A stretch of DNA of 64,000 bases from Owenia fusiformis (lineage: Eukaryota > Annelida > Polychaeta > Sabellida > Oweniidae), in the NCBI GenBank assembly GCA_903813345.2, contig CAIIXF020000005.1, forward strand, positions 19,161,375 through 19,225,374. Reading direction: 5' to 3'. The notes under the pieces are model-generated. The model was not told the origin of the DNA and did no database searches. It saw only the letters and a list, made by a program, of their open reading frames with translations. Numbering within the stretch: position 1 is the first letter of the stretch; the number at the start of each line of letters is the position of its first letter. Shown one piece after another: positions 1 through 13,700 of this stretch. Position numbers and translations under genes: made by a program.

Positions 1-639
1 GGAAGAGCATTAAAGTAGATTTGGTTGCATTGAAAAGAGCTTTTGCTAATTATATTAAAATCTTTGGAATTAACCTCCAGTCTATATAAGTCAGCATCTT
101 AAATCTTCAATAATCTTCCATTTTTCTATTTCTTTGAATTAGATGGGAAACTTTGGCATCATTTTTGAAAAGAATACTACTGGCATTCTACACTCTGCAT
201 CTCAATTCATTGACATTCTTTGCAGCCGATCTTCACAACAAAATTAGTATTTTAAACAATTATTTAGAGATTGGACTCTAATCCTCCAGGTGATGAATGA
301 ATATCTTTTGAAGATTTCATTAATGATGGCATTAATCTGAATGTCACAACGTTTTATGTTTGAATGTCAAGACATTCTAATTTTATTTAATTACAAGGCA
401 AATGATGATTTATATAAGGATGTGGTTCTTTGAACCATAAAACATCAATTTAAAACATTTGTTAATGTGATGAGAAAAAAGTTACCTGCGTTAAGTGACA
501 CTGAGCTTGGTTCAGTTGATCCTGAAATTAAAAGGTCTGAAATGTTGATGGATGAATGCCTAGAAATATAAATGTACACACAGAGTTTGCTCCAATAATT
601 GCACAAGGCCCATGATAAGTAATGTTAAATGCAAGAATG

Positions 640-880
640 CCAGTTATGCTAATTTTGGCCTATAATTAAGGAATAAAGACTGAAATTTTATCATTTAAGG
701 CGTAATGTAGGACCGAAAATCATAAAATCGAGGTCTTTGTTACGATTCTAATATGATTAACAGACATGGAATACAACTCTTTGCATTTATGAATTATAAT
801 AGTCATACATACTCCAATATAGACCACTAAATCAATTGTTCTAGCTTTTGTGATGTTACATATCATATCAGAATAGGCCT
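640..880 (+). repeat. Dispersed repeat copy 1 (pair with 4630-4990)
   Basis: Shares CATAAAATCGAGGTCTTTG, CATACATACTCCAATATAG and AATCAATTGTTCTAGC with the copy at 4630-4990, in the same orientation. Confidence 0.8.
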
Positions 881-1368
881 TAATAATGGATGCATGAATT
901 TAGTCTTTGATATAGTCATCATAAATACTAGTTTTCCGTAATTTCATCAAAACTTCCATATTTTGCAGATTCCCTGATTTTCATGAAAATCATGCAGAAT
1001 TACCAGAATTACATGTATTTACAAATTCCTACCATTGCAAGGTTCTCAGAAATTCAAAACTGACTTAAGATTGAACTAATAATATTGTGAGCAACTAGGT
1101 GGTGACATTTTGCCATGTTATTGCCTTGTTGAAAATTCGATTCCCCTTAACAGAATTTCCCATTTTCTCATAGAATTTTTTGCAGAATGTTTTTCATGCA
1201 GAAAACTAGTATATGTGGTTCATGAAGACCAGTAATATTGATGCATGAGGGCCTATGATATTGAGGCATAGAGGCCTATAATATTTATGCATGATTGAAG
1301 ACCAGTGATATTGATGCATGAGGGCTCTAATATCAAAGGAGCAAGAATCCCGCGAAATAAATATATTA

Positions 1369-1580
1369 AGATCTCAGATTAGAAATGTGAATGCCTATTT
1401 CTTGGAAACTCAGAGGAAACTCAAAGGCCGCCCTCTCATATGGAAACCCCAGAGCCTTTTATATGGATGCATGAAGATCTCAGATTAGAAATGTGAATGC
1501 CTATTTCTTGGAAACTCAGAGGAAACTCAAAGGCCGCCCTCTCATATGGAAACCCCAGAGCCTTTTATATGGATGCATGA
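1369..1580. repeat. 106-bp tandem duplication
   Basis: The block beginning AGATCTCAGATTAGAAATG is repeated at 1475 almost without change. A truncated third start (AGATCTCTGAT) lies at 1581. Confidence 0.92.
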
Positions 1581-1660
1581 AGATCTCTGATATGCATGCA
1601 AAAAGTTCTTCTCCACCAAAGAGATTTAGTTATTAATCGTTTAACTATTTGTATTTACAG

Positions 1661-1720
1661 TATGGCCCAGACCTTGTTCTTGTCTCTGCAGGGTTTGATG
1701 CTGCCAGGGGAGATCTATTG
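1661..1720 (+). CDS. HDAC6: HDAC6 exon: [20 protein letters not shown]
   Basis: Acceptor tatttacag and donor gtgagt bound 20 codons in phase 0. The [10 protein letters not shown] motif carries the Asp zinc ligand of HDAC catalytic domain 2. Confidence 0.95.
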
Positions 1721-4700
1721 GTGAGTCAAGAGTTGATAAAGGATGTGTGATCAGTTTCTACATGTTATCCCAAAACATCATGTGCAGTAAAACCTATACG
1801 GGGAGAATGCTGCTGCATTATTTAAGAAATGATTTAGCCCATTTCCCATATGAGTTTCAAAGTATACGGATTGCTATAATAGCCTTGTCAGGGGTCCAAA
1901 TATCTTAATTCACAGCAATGTTACAGTAATTGTTCACGTCAAATAATCTATTGAAGATTATGCATTCTTGGAATGTGCATGTCACAGCCAAAAAGTCTAA
2001 TAGAGCCACTGATGGCATTTGCATCTGTAACAAGTGTCACATATTTGTAACCATTTGTAGACAGTCTCATATTAATCATTAATGTTGTTCAAATTAGGGA
2101 GGCTGCGATGTTACTCCTGAGGGATACGCACAAATGACCCGGATGTTAATGGGACTAGCCAATGGGAGACTTATTCTTGGATTGGAGGTAATGTTTTTCT
2201 CTTAATTCAATTTTATGCATTTATGGGAAATATTTATAAAAAAGCTAATTAACAGATACTAAGACAAACTATTGTCTGTGTCTATGTCAATAGTCTGCAA
2301 AAGGCTAATAAGCCCATATAAAGCAGATATATAATTTAACAGTGATAAAATTTGAATAGAATATAATTTAAAACCTTAACATGTAAAAATAGATCTACGG
2401 TTTACAACTCATTTTAAAATTGAAAGGAACCATCCTGGTTGGCCCCTGTACCCCCCTTTTTTATTAAAAGTGAAAACTCAATTTCTGGCCTTGAGACTAG
2501 TCATGAATGTAAACAATACTCTAAACATACTCACCTGACATTCCAACACTTTTGGCGGGACTTCATAATGTGTCTGTTGTAGAAGGTTCTGAATATGTAA
2601 AGCCCCCTCTAGATGTCCATATATGTAACCCACATTATATTGCATAGACTCTTTGGCCAATACTCCTGCATTTATGTGTACAATATATTTGAAACAATAT
2701 CATTTTAGTTTCACAAAGAGAGCCCTGCCTCTCTCTTTATTTTGAAATTAAAAATAAGGTAATGCAGAAACTGTAAAATCCTTGTTACTAGAACACGTTT
2801 CTAAAAAATCAAGCCCCATTTGACCTACATGCTAAAGAGCCCTCTCTGTAAGGAACATCTTGAATTGACTGTTTTGGCCAGTATTAAGGTTGTTCCATAC
2901 ACACAGGTTTTACTCTGTGAAAAAGGATATATGTCAAAGGTATTTTAGAAAATCGAATGTGCTGCTTACTCAGAAATACTTCAATAATTAATGCAACCCT
3001 ATTTAGGTATAAACATGACTAAAATACATATTGTATATATTATTCATTTTAGGGTGGCTATAACTTGTCCTCAATATCAGAGTCTATGGCAATGTGTACA
3101 TCTATGCTACTAGGTGACCCATGCCCACCGCTTGAAGAAGAATATGATATAGCTCCACAGTAAGTTGTCTTTATTATCCCATGGTACTACTACTTCCTGG
3201 TGAATAACACCAGGGAGTATTTTTGATATTGAAAAAAAATCATATTGTACTGCCTAGTCCCGTTCACGAAAATCATATTCACCATCCGAGAATTTTTGCT
3301 AAACAAAACTTCCTATTTTGTTCGGTTCGGTTGATATAGCATGCTATAATGATGTTCTTATGAGAGAAATTATATTTAAAATTGGTTTTGTTTGTGTCAA
3401 AGAGAAACAGGTGAAAACTGACATTAAGTCCTTTAAGGTATTGAGGGAGTCTAAGGTTGTGCTTCATTATGAGATTAATGTCCTCAGCAGATTCTTAACT
3501 TTCACTTATTGCTTACAGTTCTACCAAAAATTCAAAAATGTTTGTGTATTGGCATATTTTTTCTTTTTTCAGGGCAACAACCAAAGAAGTTGTAATGGTA
3601 ACCAGGTCACGCTTTACTATATCACCTAACAAGCTTGCTATTCAAGGCTCTGATATTATTTCTTCTTGATATGTTGTTATATTCCAGTGCCGTGAAGTCC
3701 ATTAATAATGTGTTGGACACACACAAAGCTCACTGGCAGAGCTTACAATATAGAGTGCCTCTGTACAATCACAAACAAGATGATGATCCACACAAAGACG
3801 ATGTTACACATAAAGATGATGTTACACATAAAGATGATGTTACACATAAAGATGATGTCGCACAGAATGATGGAGATCTTGACACATTAGCAACTGCATT
3901 ACAGGACATGTCAGGTAAATTCAAATGTCATTCTGTCTTTAAAAAGTGAAACCCAGGAACAATGTATAGTATTCTGTGTTTTAGTGTTTGAGATCCTATT
4001 ATGTTCTGTTTTGTCACACCCTTGGGTGCTATTAGAATTTGATCAGTTTACTGGGTGGATTGGTGGTCATTCCAAGATCTTGTTCATGCATTTCCAGACA
4101 AATAGTTTTAGGGTTGATTTGGAATTCTTATGGATGCTTCTTTTGAGCATGTTGGGTAAATTTAACGGAAGATTTTTTGAATTTGAACTCCTCTTAAATT
4201 CCAGTCATACTTTCTGCACAATGAAACAACATTTTGTTATAATTTTTTGTTGGCAGTTGGTGTTTTGTGTTTGACATCTACAAATAGCATAGGTGACATT
4301 TTGCATGTTAATGCCTCGTTTCTGTATATTGCATGAACACTCATCATATTTGTTTCAACTATAGCCTACTTATTGTTTTTAGTTGCACCTCAAGTTGCAG
4401 TCTGTGATACTAGGGGTGGGGATATACCGCCTGAGGGTGAGAGCTTGGCTTGTGGGGTTGAGGAAGGAGCTTGTGGGGGAAGCGATGCAACTGCAATTAA
4501 TCTAGTCACAGTAAGTACTTGAATTGAGAAATGTCTTCAAACTACTATGTGAGGCTATGTTTAAATTTTTTAATTCACTCATGCTATTATAGTCTGCTTA
4601 TCTCTCACTTGTTGTTGATATCATTGTGCAGCTAGCTAAGAGCCAAATAAGGAACATAATTAGAATATAAAACTGAGATTTTATGATTTATGGTGCAAAA

Positions 4701-7700
4701 TGACCAAAAATTTTATTCTGTTCATTGTTAAAATACCAAAATCATGTAGCGATTGAGTTGAATGGCCAAAATGGAATTTGAGGTCAAATATTTGACATAG
4801 ATCATAAAATCGAGGTCTTTGTTACGATTCTAATATGATAAACAGACAAGAAACACAACTGTTTGCATTTATGAATTTTAGCTGTCATACATACTCCAAT
4901 ATAGACCAGAAAATCAATTGTTCTAGCCATTGTGAGGTCAAATATCATATTAGAATATTTGATAATTGCTGATAATAGGTTCTAGCTTTTTGTGAAAACA
5001 ACTAAAATTTATTTAGTACTTTGCACAGAATTTGCTTGGCTACATTCAATCATAGAGATAAAAGTTCATATTTAGCATATAGTATCAAGAACTGCTACCA
5101 GAGTTTACCAAAAGAGTTCAAAGATTCAGAATGATGAACTACTGGTAGAGGATGAATATTCAGAACTGCTGCTGTTGAATGAAATTCAGAACTGCTGCTG
5201 GAGAATGAAATTCAGAACTGCTGCTTCAGAGGATGAATATTCAGAAATGCTGCCGGAGGATGAATATTCAGAACTGGTGCCGGAGGATGAATATTCAGAA
5301 CTGCTGCTTCAGAGGATGAATATTCAGAAATGCTGCCGGAGGATGAATATTCAGAACTGGTGCCGGAGGATGAATATTCAGAACTGCTGCCAGAGGATGA
5401 ATATTCAGAACTGCTGCCTGGGGATGAATATTCAGAACTGTTTCCAGAGGATGAATATTCAGAACTGCTGCTGGAGGATGAATATTCAGAACTGGTGCCT
5501 GGAGGATAAATATTCAGCAATGTTGTTAGGCCCATATTCAGAACTGCTGCCAGAGAATGAATATTCAGAACTGCTGCCTGAGGATGAGTATCCAGAAATG
5601 CTGCCAGAGGATGAATATTCAGAAATGCTGCCAGAGGATGAATATTCAGAACTTCTGCTGGAGGATGAATATTCAGAAATGCTGCTTGAGGATGAATATT
5701 CAGAAATGCTGCTTGAGGATGAATATTCAGAACTGCTGCCAGAGGATGAATATTCAGAACTTCTGCTGGAGGATGAATATTCAGAAATGCTGCTGGGTGA
5801 TGAATATTCAGAACTGCTGCCAGAGGATGAATATTCAGAACTGCTTTCTGAGGATGAGTATTCAGAACTGCTTTCTGAGGATAAATATTCAGAACTGCTG
5901 CCAGAGGATGAGTATTCAGAACTGCTTTCCGAGGATGAGTATTCAGAACTGCTTTCTGAGGATGAATATTCAGAACTGCTGCCTGAGGATGAATATTCAG
6001 AACTGCTGCCCGAGGATGAATATTCAGAAATGCTGCCAGAGGATGAATATTCAGAACTGCTGCCAGAGGATGAGTATTCAGAACTGCTTTCCGAGAATGA
6101 ATATTCAGAAATGCTGCTTGAAGATGAATATTCAGAACTGCTGCCAGAGGATGAATATTCAGAACTGGTGCTGGAGGGTGAATATTCAGAACTGCTGCCA
6201 GAGGATGAATATTCAGAACTGGTGCCAGAGGATGAATATTCAGAACTGCTGCCAGAGGATGAATATTCAGAACTGCTGCCCGGGGATGAATATTCAGAAA
6301 TGCTGCTGGAGTATGAATATTCAAAACTGCTGCTGTAAGGCGCGTATTTAGAACTGCTGCCGTAGAATGAATATTCAGAACTGCTGCCAGAGGATGAATA
6401 TTCAGAAATGCTGCCGGAGGATGAATATTCAGAACTGCTGCCTGGGGATGAATATTCAGAAATGCTACCAGAGGATGAATATTCAGAACTGCTGCCTGGG
6501 GATGAATATTCAGAAATGCTGCCGGAGGATGAATATTCAGAACTGCTGCTGTAAGGCCCATATTCAGAAATGCTACCAGAGGAAGAATATTCAGAACTGC
6601 TGCTTGAGGATGAATATTCAGAACTGCTGCCAGAGGATGAATATTCAGAAATGCTGCCGGAGGATGAATATTCAGAACTGCTGCCTGGGGATGAATATTC
6701 AGAAATGCTACCAGAGGATGAATATTCAGAACTGCTGCCGGAGGATGAATATTCAGAACTGCTGCTGTAAGGCCCATATTCAGAAATGCTACCAGAGGAT
6801 GAATATTCAGAACTGCTGCTTGAGGATGAATATTCAGAACTGCTGCCAGAGGATGAATATTTAGAAATGCTGCCGGAGGATGAATATTCAGAACTGCTGC
6901 CAGAGGATGAATATTCAGAACTGCTGCCTGGGGATGAATATTCAGAAATGCTGCTGGAGGATGAATATTCAAAACTGCTGCTGTAAGGCCCGTATTCAGA
7001 AATGCTGCCTGAGGATGAAGATTCAGTGCTGCTTGAGGATGAATATTCAGAACTGCTGCCAGAGGATGAATATTCAGAACTGCTGCTTGAGGATGAATAT
7101 TCAGAACTGCTGCCGGAGGATGAATATTCAGAACTGCTCCCAGAGGATGAATATTCAGAAATGCTACCAGAGGATGAATATTCAGAACTGCTGCCTGGGG
7201 ATGAATATTCAGAAATGCTGCTTGAGGATGAATATTCAAAACTGCTGCTGTAAGGCCCGTATTCAGAAATGCTGCCTGAGGATGAAGATTCAGAAATGCT
7301 GCTTGAGGATGAATATTCAGAACTGCTGCCAGAGGATGAATATTCAGAACTGCTGCTTGAGGATGAATATTCAGAACTGCTGCCGGAGGATGAATATTCA
7401 GAACTGCTCCCAGAGGATGAATATTCAGAAATGCTACCAGAGGATGAATATTCAGAACTGCTGCCTGGGGATGAATATTCAGAAATGCTGCTTGAGGATG
7501 AATATTCAAAACTGCTGCTGTAAGGCCCGTATTCAGAAATGCTGCCTGAGGATGAAGATTCAGAAATGCTGCTTGAGGATGAATATTCAGAACTGCTGCC
7601 AGAGGATGAATATTCAGAACTGCTGCTTGAGGATGAATATTCAGAACTGCTGCCGGAGGATGAATATTCAGAACTGCTCCCAGAGGATGAATATTCAGAA

Positions 7701-10700
7701 ATGCTACCAGAGGATGAATATTCAGAACTGCTGCCTGGGGATGAATATTCAGAAATGCTGCTGGAGGATGAATATTCAAAACTGCTGCTGTAAGGCCCGT
7801 ATTCAGAAATGCTGCTTGAGGGTGAATATTCAGAACTGCTGCCAGAGGATGAATATTCAGAACTGCTCCCAGAGGATGAATATTCAGAACTGCTGCCAGA
7901 GGATGAAAATTCAGAACTCGTGCCAGAGGATGAATATTCAGAACTATTGCTGGAGGATGAATATTCAGAACTGCTCCCAGAGGATGAATATTCAGAACTG
8001 CTGTATTCCCAAATAGGGGCTGTGAGGACACTTGTCGCCAGCAGGCATATCACTAATAGTAACTGCATACTTTTGCTGGATTGTCAAACTAAAAAATAAT
8101 AAAAAATAAAAAAGACATGTTATCATTAAACAGTCATTGATCATTATGATCTTATTCTGTCTGCTCATTCAGACAATGGTTCAAATACCACTCAGAGAGT
8201 TTTTCGATTCAGGTAAAATATCATTAAGAGAGTTTATTCATCTAGACAATAGTTCTATTACCATCTTGGGATTTTACCCTTCCGGACAATAGTTCAAATA
8301 TCATTGCGAAAATTTATTCATAATTGGTAAAATTATTTTAATTGTTAATTTTATGCATTCACAAAATGAATTTCTCTATCTGCTATATGATCTTGTTATA
8401 GCTATTTTTTAAAAAATCATGTTCTGTAGGTGATTCTTTTTGTTTGAAATATCAGATTTTTAAGGTGTTTTCTAAGAACAATGCACATGTGTAATCTCAT
8501 TGATATTAAACATATATTTTATTTCACTGTTACTTAATCTCCATGCACATATTTGTTTTTATGTCACCACCAAAAAGTGGTGACAAGTTGTTATGGTCTC
8601 CGTTTTTTGTGGCATCAATTGGCGGTTGGTGGTTGGCGATCACATTTTAGATTTGACCTTCAGTGGCCTTTTCAAGGTCAAAAAAGGTTAAAAAGGGTCA
8701 AAAAGGTCTTTTTTAATTTGCTTCAAAGTGATCAATTTGTTTTTCAAAATCATCTGCAAGTTCTCAAAAGTTCAAATCCGAATATAGATTTGACCTTCAA
8801 TGACATTTACATGGTCAAAAAAGATTTGTCCTTCAGTGACCTTCTCAAGGTCAAAAAGCTCTTGGACTTGTTTCAAATTGACCATTTTTTCAAAATCATC
8901 TACAAGTTATCAGAAGTTCAAATCTGACTTTAAATTTGAGATTTCACCTTCAATGACCTTCTCAGTGTCAAAAAAGGTCTTTTTCAAATTGCTTCAAATT
9001 GACCAATTTTTTTCAAAATCATCTACAGAGTTCTCAGAAATTCAAATCTGACTTAAGATTGAACTAATAATATTGTGATCGAGCAACAAGGTGGTGACAT
9101 TTTGTCATGTTAATAATGCCTTGTATGATCATGTCATGTCATGGCTATTTTTAAAAAATCATCTTTTGTAGGTGATTGAAATTTTTACTGCTTCACCTCA
9201 AGATGTATATTATATTTCACTGTTACTTAATCTACATGCACATATTTGTTTTTGGCTCACACAGTGAGCCTATGGGATCGACCAGGCATCCGTCCGTCCG
9301 TTGGTCCGTTGGTCCGTCCGTCCGTTGGTCCGTCTGTCAACATTGGCTGCACAAATTAAAACTGCTATTCAGATTGAGTCATATCCACAGTCATTTTATG
9401 CATATCCATAATGCCTATTTGACCTATCATCGCCATTTCCCAAGTTCGCCCGGTTTCCGAGAAATTGCTGATTTTGACGTCAAAAAGTCAAATTTTCTGT
9501 AAATACTAGACACTTTGTTGAAGTAGAACTTTCAAATAACTTGTAGTAGTTGCTGTATATGCAACCTATGTCCTCTGAAGATTTCAAAGCTCTTCGAATT
9601 ACAGTTTTTGGTGTTTACTCTATAAAATTTGACAAAACAAAAAGTAGGACTTAGTCATTTTCAGGAAACTTTCTCATTTATAAAGTCAATGGCAGGTTTT
9701 GTGATTGACAAGTTTCTCAAAGTTTGCCTAATACTTGATCATTTCTTGCAATGAATTACATCATAGCTAGATTTAAGCGTTCCCTACATATTGCTTAATA
9801 TATGTCAGCATCAAATTTTTACCGTTTTTGAGATATTCTACGTCAAAAAACAGAAAAAATAAGTTATTTTTCAACTTGCTTCAATTTGACCCAATTTTTT
9901 TTTGAAAAATTTGACCAAATCTTTTTTTGAAAATCATCTAAAAGTTACCAGGAGTTCAAATCTGACATTAGTTTTAGGATTTGACCTTTACTTGACCTTC
10001 AATGACCTTTGAAAGGTCAAAAAAGTTGATTTTTCAAATTGATTTTTGGATGTAAATTTTGGTCAGCTTAATCACAAAAGACCTTACTGAGCTCTAAATA
10101 AGTTAAATTTTCAAGGTCAAAGGTCATCAAACTAGGTCACACAACTGTGCTGTCTAAGTTTCTCAAAGTTAGAGACTTGAAATCCAAATCAATGTTTTTG
10201 TTTGGAAGTCAGGATATACATTCCTCTGAATGTTCCAAACTGTGTGAGCACAAGACCGTGGGTCCTATTTTTACATATTACATTATTACTTCAATGCATT
10301 TATGCTATCTTGGAAACCAATTAATCTTAAACACTTTTATTAATCACCTCCTTATTCAAAATTCAATTTTCAAAAAATAATAATCTTCTTGAGTAATATT
10401 TGGAAACAGATAATCTGAAACATATATTTTTTGTTACTTACCTTCTTAATCTATGTGTATTTGAAAGTTAAGTAGCTGCAAACAACATCTACAATTTGTA
10501 ATTTAACATACATATGTCTATATATACAAACTTCCAAAGCTGAACAAACACATTTATTATGCTCATTCATACTCATAATTTTAGTTTTACATTAATTTTT
10601 CAAAACATATATGAATAGGTAGAATCATATGAATTGTAACTTATAAGTTGATTCCATTAGACTGTAAATCTTTGTAGGAACCTTCAATTAAATAAGACAA

Positions 10701-13700
10701 CAGCCTATATGCATGCACCTGTCAGTTCCATAGTTTGAAAGAACAATCAACGTTTTACTGATCTTAACTTTTCTTTTGTATCAATCATTTCAAATTGGTG
10801 TTTTGTAGTATTCTGAAAATCAACTCAAATGAAACAGATTGGTTTAAGAAATATTATTGTAACAAAAGAAATGAAATAAGACTCAAAGTTAGAGAGCATG
10901 TATTACACTCTTAACACTGTCCATGTGACATTTTATTAATTTGTTCAATATCTTTGGCACAACTTTGAAAAAATTAAGCATGAACATGTAAAAGGCTCTT
11001 ATGTGGCTCTAGCATATGATGATTTGCGGTCACAAATTGCGATTTTGTTAATTTTATATCTTTCTATGACAATTTGGCTAGTGGGCAGCGATTTTGAAAA
11101 ATGGTGGTCATTTTTATATGTGTTATTTTACATTGTTGATATACATGTACAGTAACTGGAAAAGTAATGAATACATACAAGCATATTACAAAATGATAAT
11201 TTGGCTAATTTGCAGCCATTTCAAAATAGCAGCCATGGCCATTTGATGGGATTTGCTATGCATTGGTGTTGCTGTTATCTATTATCTCACATTTGATGGG
11301 ATTTGCTATGTATTGGAGTTTCTGTTATCTATTATCTCACATTTGATGGGATTTGCTATGCATTGGTGTTGCTGTTATCTATTATCTCTCATTTGATGGG
11401 ATTTGCTATGCATTGGAGTTTCTGTTATCTATTATCTCACATTTGATGGGATTTGCTATGCATTGTTGTTGCTGTTATCTATTATCTCACATTTGATGAG
11501 ATTTGCTATGCATTGGTGTTGCTGTTATCTATTATCTCTCATTTGATGGGATTTGCTATGCATTGGAGTTTCTGTTATCTATTATCTCACATTTGATTGG
11601 ATTTGCTATGCATTGTTGTTGCTGTTATCTATTATCTCACATTTGATGGGATTTGCTATGCATTGGTGTAGCTGTTATCTATTATCTTACATTTGATGGG
11701 ATTCGCTATGCATTGGTGTTGTTGTTATCTATTATCTCACATTTGATGGGATTCGCTAATTATTGGTGTTGCTGTTATCTATTATCTCACATTTGATGGG
11801 ATTCGCTATGCATTGGTGTTGCTGTTATCTATTATCTCACATTTGATGGGATTTGCTATGCATTGGTGTTGCTGTTATCTATTATCTCACATTTGATGGG
11901 ATTTGCTATGCATTGGTGTTGCTGTTATCTATTATCTCACATTTGATGGGATTTGCTATGCATTGGTGTTGCTGTTATCTATTATCTCACATTTGATGGG
12001 ATTTGCTATGCATTGGTGTTGCTGTTATCTATTATCTCACATTTGATGGGATTTGCTATGCATTTGTGTTGCTGATATCTATTATCTCACATTTGATGGG
12101 ATTTGCTATGCATTGGTGTTGCTGTTATCTATTATCTCACATTTGATGGGATTTGCTATACATTGGTGTTGCTATTATCTATTATCTCACATTTGATGGG
12201 ATTCGCTATGCATTGGTGTTGTTGTTATCTATTATCTCACATTTGATCGGATTCGCTATATATTGGTGTTGCTGTTATCTATTATCTCACATTTGATGGG
12301 ATTCGCTATGCATTGGTGTTGTTGTTATCTATTATCTCACATTTGATGGGATTCGCTATATATTGGTGTTGCTGTTATCTATTATCTCACATTTGATGGG
12401 ATTCGCTATGCATTGGTGTTGCTGTTATCTATTATCTCACATTTGATGGGATTTGCTATGCATTGGTGTTGCTGTTATCTATTATCTCACATTTGATGGG
12501 ATTTGCTATGCATTGGTGTTGCTGTTATCTATTATCTCATTTTGATGGGATTTGCTATGCATTGGTGTTGCTGTTATCTATTATCTCACATTTGATGGGA
12601 TTTGCTATGCATTGGTGTTGCTGTTATCTATTATCTCACATTTGATGGGATTTGCTATGCATTGGTGTTGCTGTTATCTATTATCTCACATTTGATGGGA
12701 TTTGCTATGCATTGGTGTTGCTGTTATCTATTATCTCACATTTGATGGGATTTGCTATGCATTGGTGTTGCTGTTATCTATTATCTCACATTTGATGGGA
12801 TTTGCTATGCATTGGTGTTGTTGTTATATATTATCTCATATTTGATGGGATTTGCTATGCATTGGTGTTGTTGTTATATATTATCTCATATTTGATGGGA
12901 TTTGCTATGCATTGGTGTTGCTATTATCTATTATCCTACACTTAGTGTACTAAATGTATAATAACATTAAAAAATAAATTTGATATCTATTGGCAAAATG
13001 AATTACCGGAGGATATCGTGATGATATACTCTGGGCGGAGGATATCGTGACGATATACTCCGTAAAACCCAATATGCGGAGGATAGTGTGACGATATACT
13101 CCGCTTGTTAATTTCCCGCTAAATTGACTCTATTTGGCATGAAATTCATTTTGCAATGATATTATACATTTAGTACATTCCTTGTAAGTGTAGGATAATA
13201 AGAACATCCTATGATTTTTTTCAGAATATAATTTTAATCTACTCGGTGATATTGATATTGCACTTGTTCGCTTTGCTCTCTCGTGCAGATATCAATATCA
13301 CCTCGTAGATAAAAATGATATTCCTCAAAATCATAGGATATCCTATAATTATCTCACATTTGATGGAATTTGCTATGCATTGGTGTTGCTGTTATCTATT
13401 ATCTCACATTTGATGGAATCTGCTATGCATTGGTGTTGCTATTATCTATTATCTCACATTTGATGGGATTTGCTATGCATTGGTGTTGCTGTTACCTATT
13501 ATCTCACATTTGATGGGAATTGTTATGCATTGGTGTTGCTGTTATCTATTATCTCACATTTGATGGAATTTGCTATGCATTGGTGTTTCTGTTATCAATT
13601 ATCTCACATTTGATGGGAATTGTTATGCATTGGTGTTGCTATTATCTATTATCTCGCATTTGATGGGAATTGTTATGCATTGGTGTTGCTATTATCTATT

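Larger units (their letters stand above)
1..1660 (+). other. Upstream HDAC6 intron; no exon recognised
   Basis: AT-rich intron sequence. It contains a dispersed-repeat copy (about 640-880), a relic of a TIR repeat (1047-1137), short GATGCATGA-type repeats (1220-1330) and a 106-bp tandem duplication. I found no deacetylase-like frame here. Confidence 0.6.

Noticed and set aside
6367-8016. Plus-strand MNIQNCC and EDEYSELL frames
   Set aside because: They are antisense readings of the repeat gene, fragmented by TAA in the TGTAAGGCCC markers, with no splice or start context.
5212-8031. 939-codon minus-strand frame with AVLNIHPLA repeats
   Set aside because: It is the neighbouring frame of the same 27-bp array (27 is a multiple of 3), lacks a signal peptide, and switches to SSSEY units at its end only because of the insertion at 5500.
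12463-12645. 60-codon frame within the 50-bp satellite
   Set aside because: A chance opening in the array; 50 bp is not a multiple of three, so no repeat peptide is maintained.
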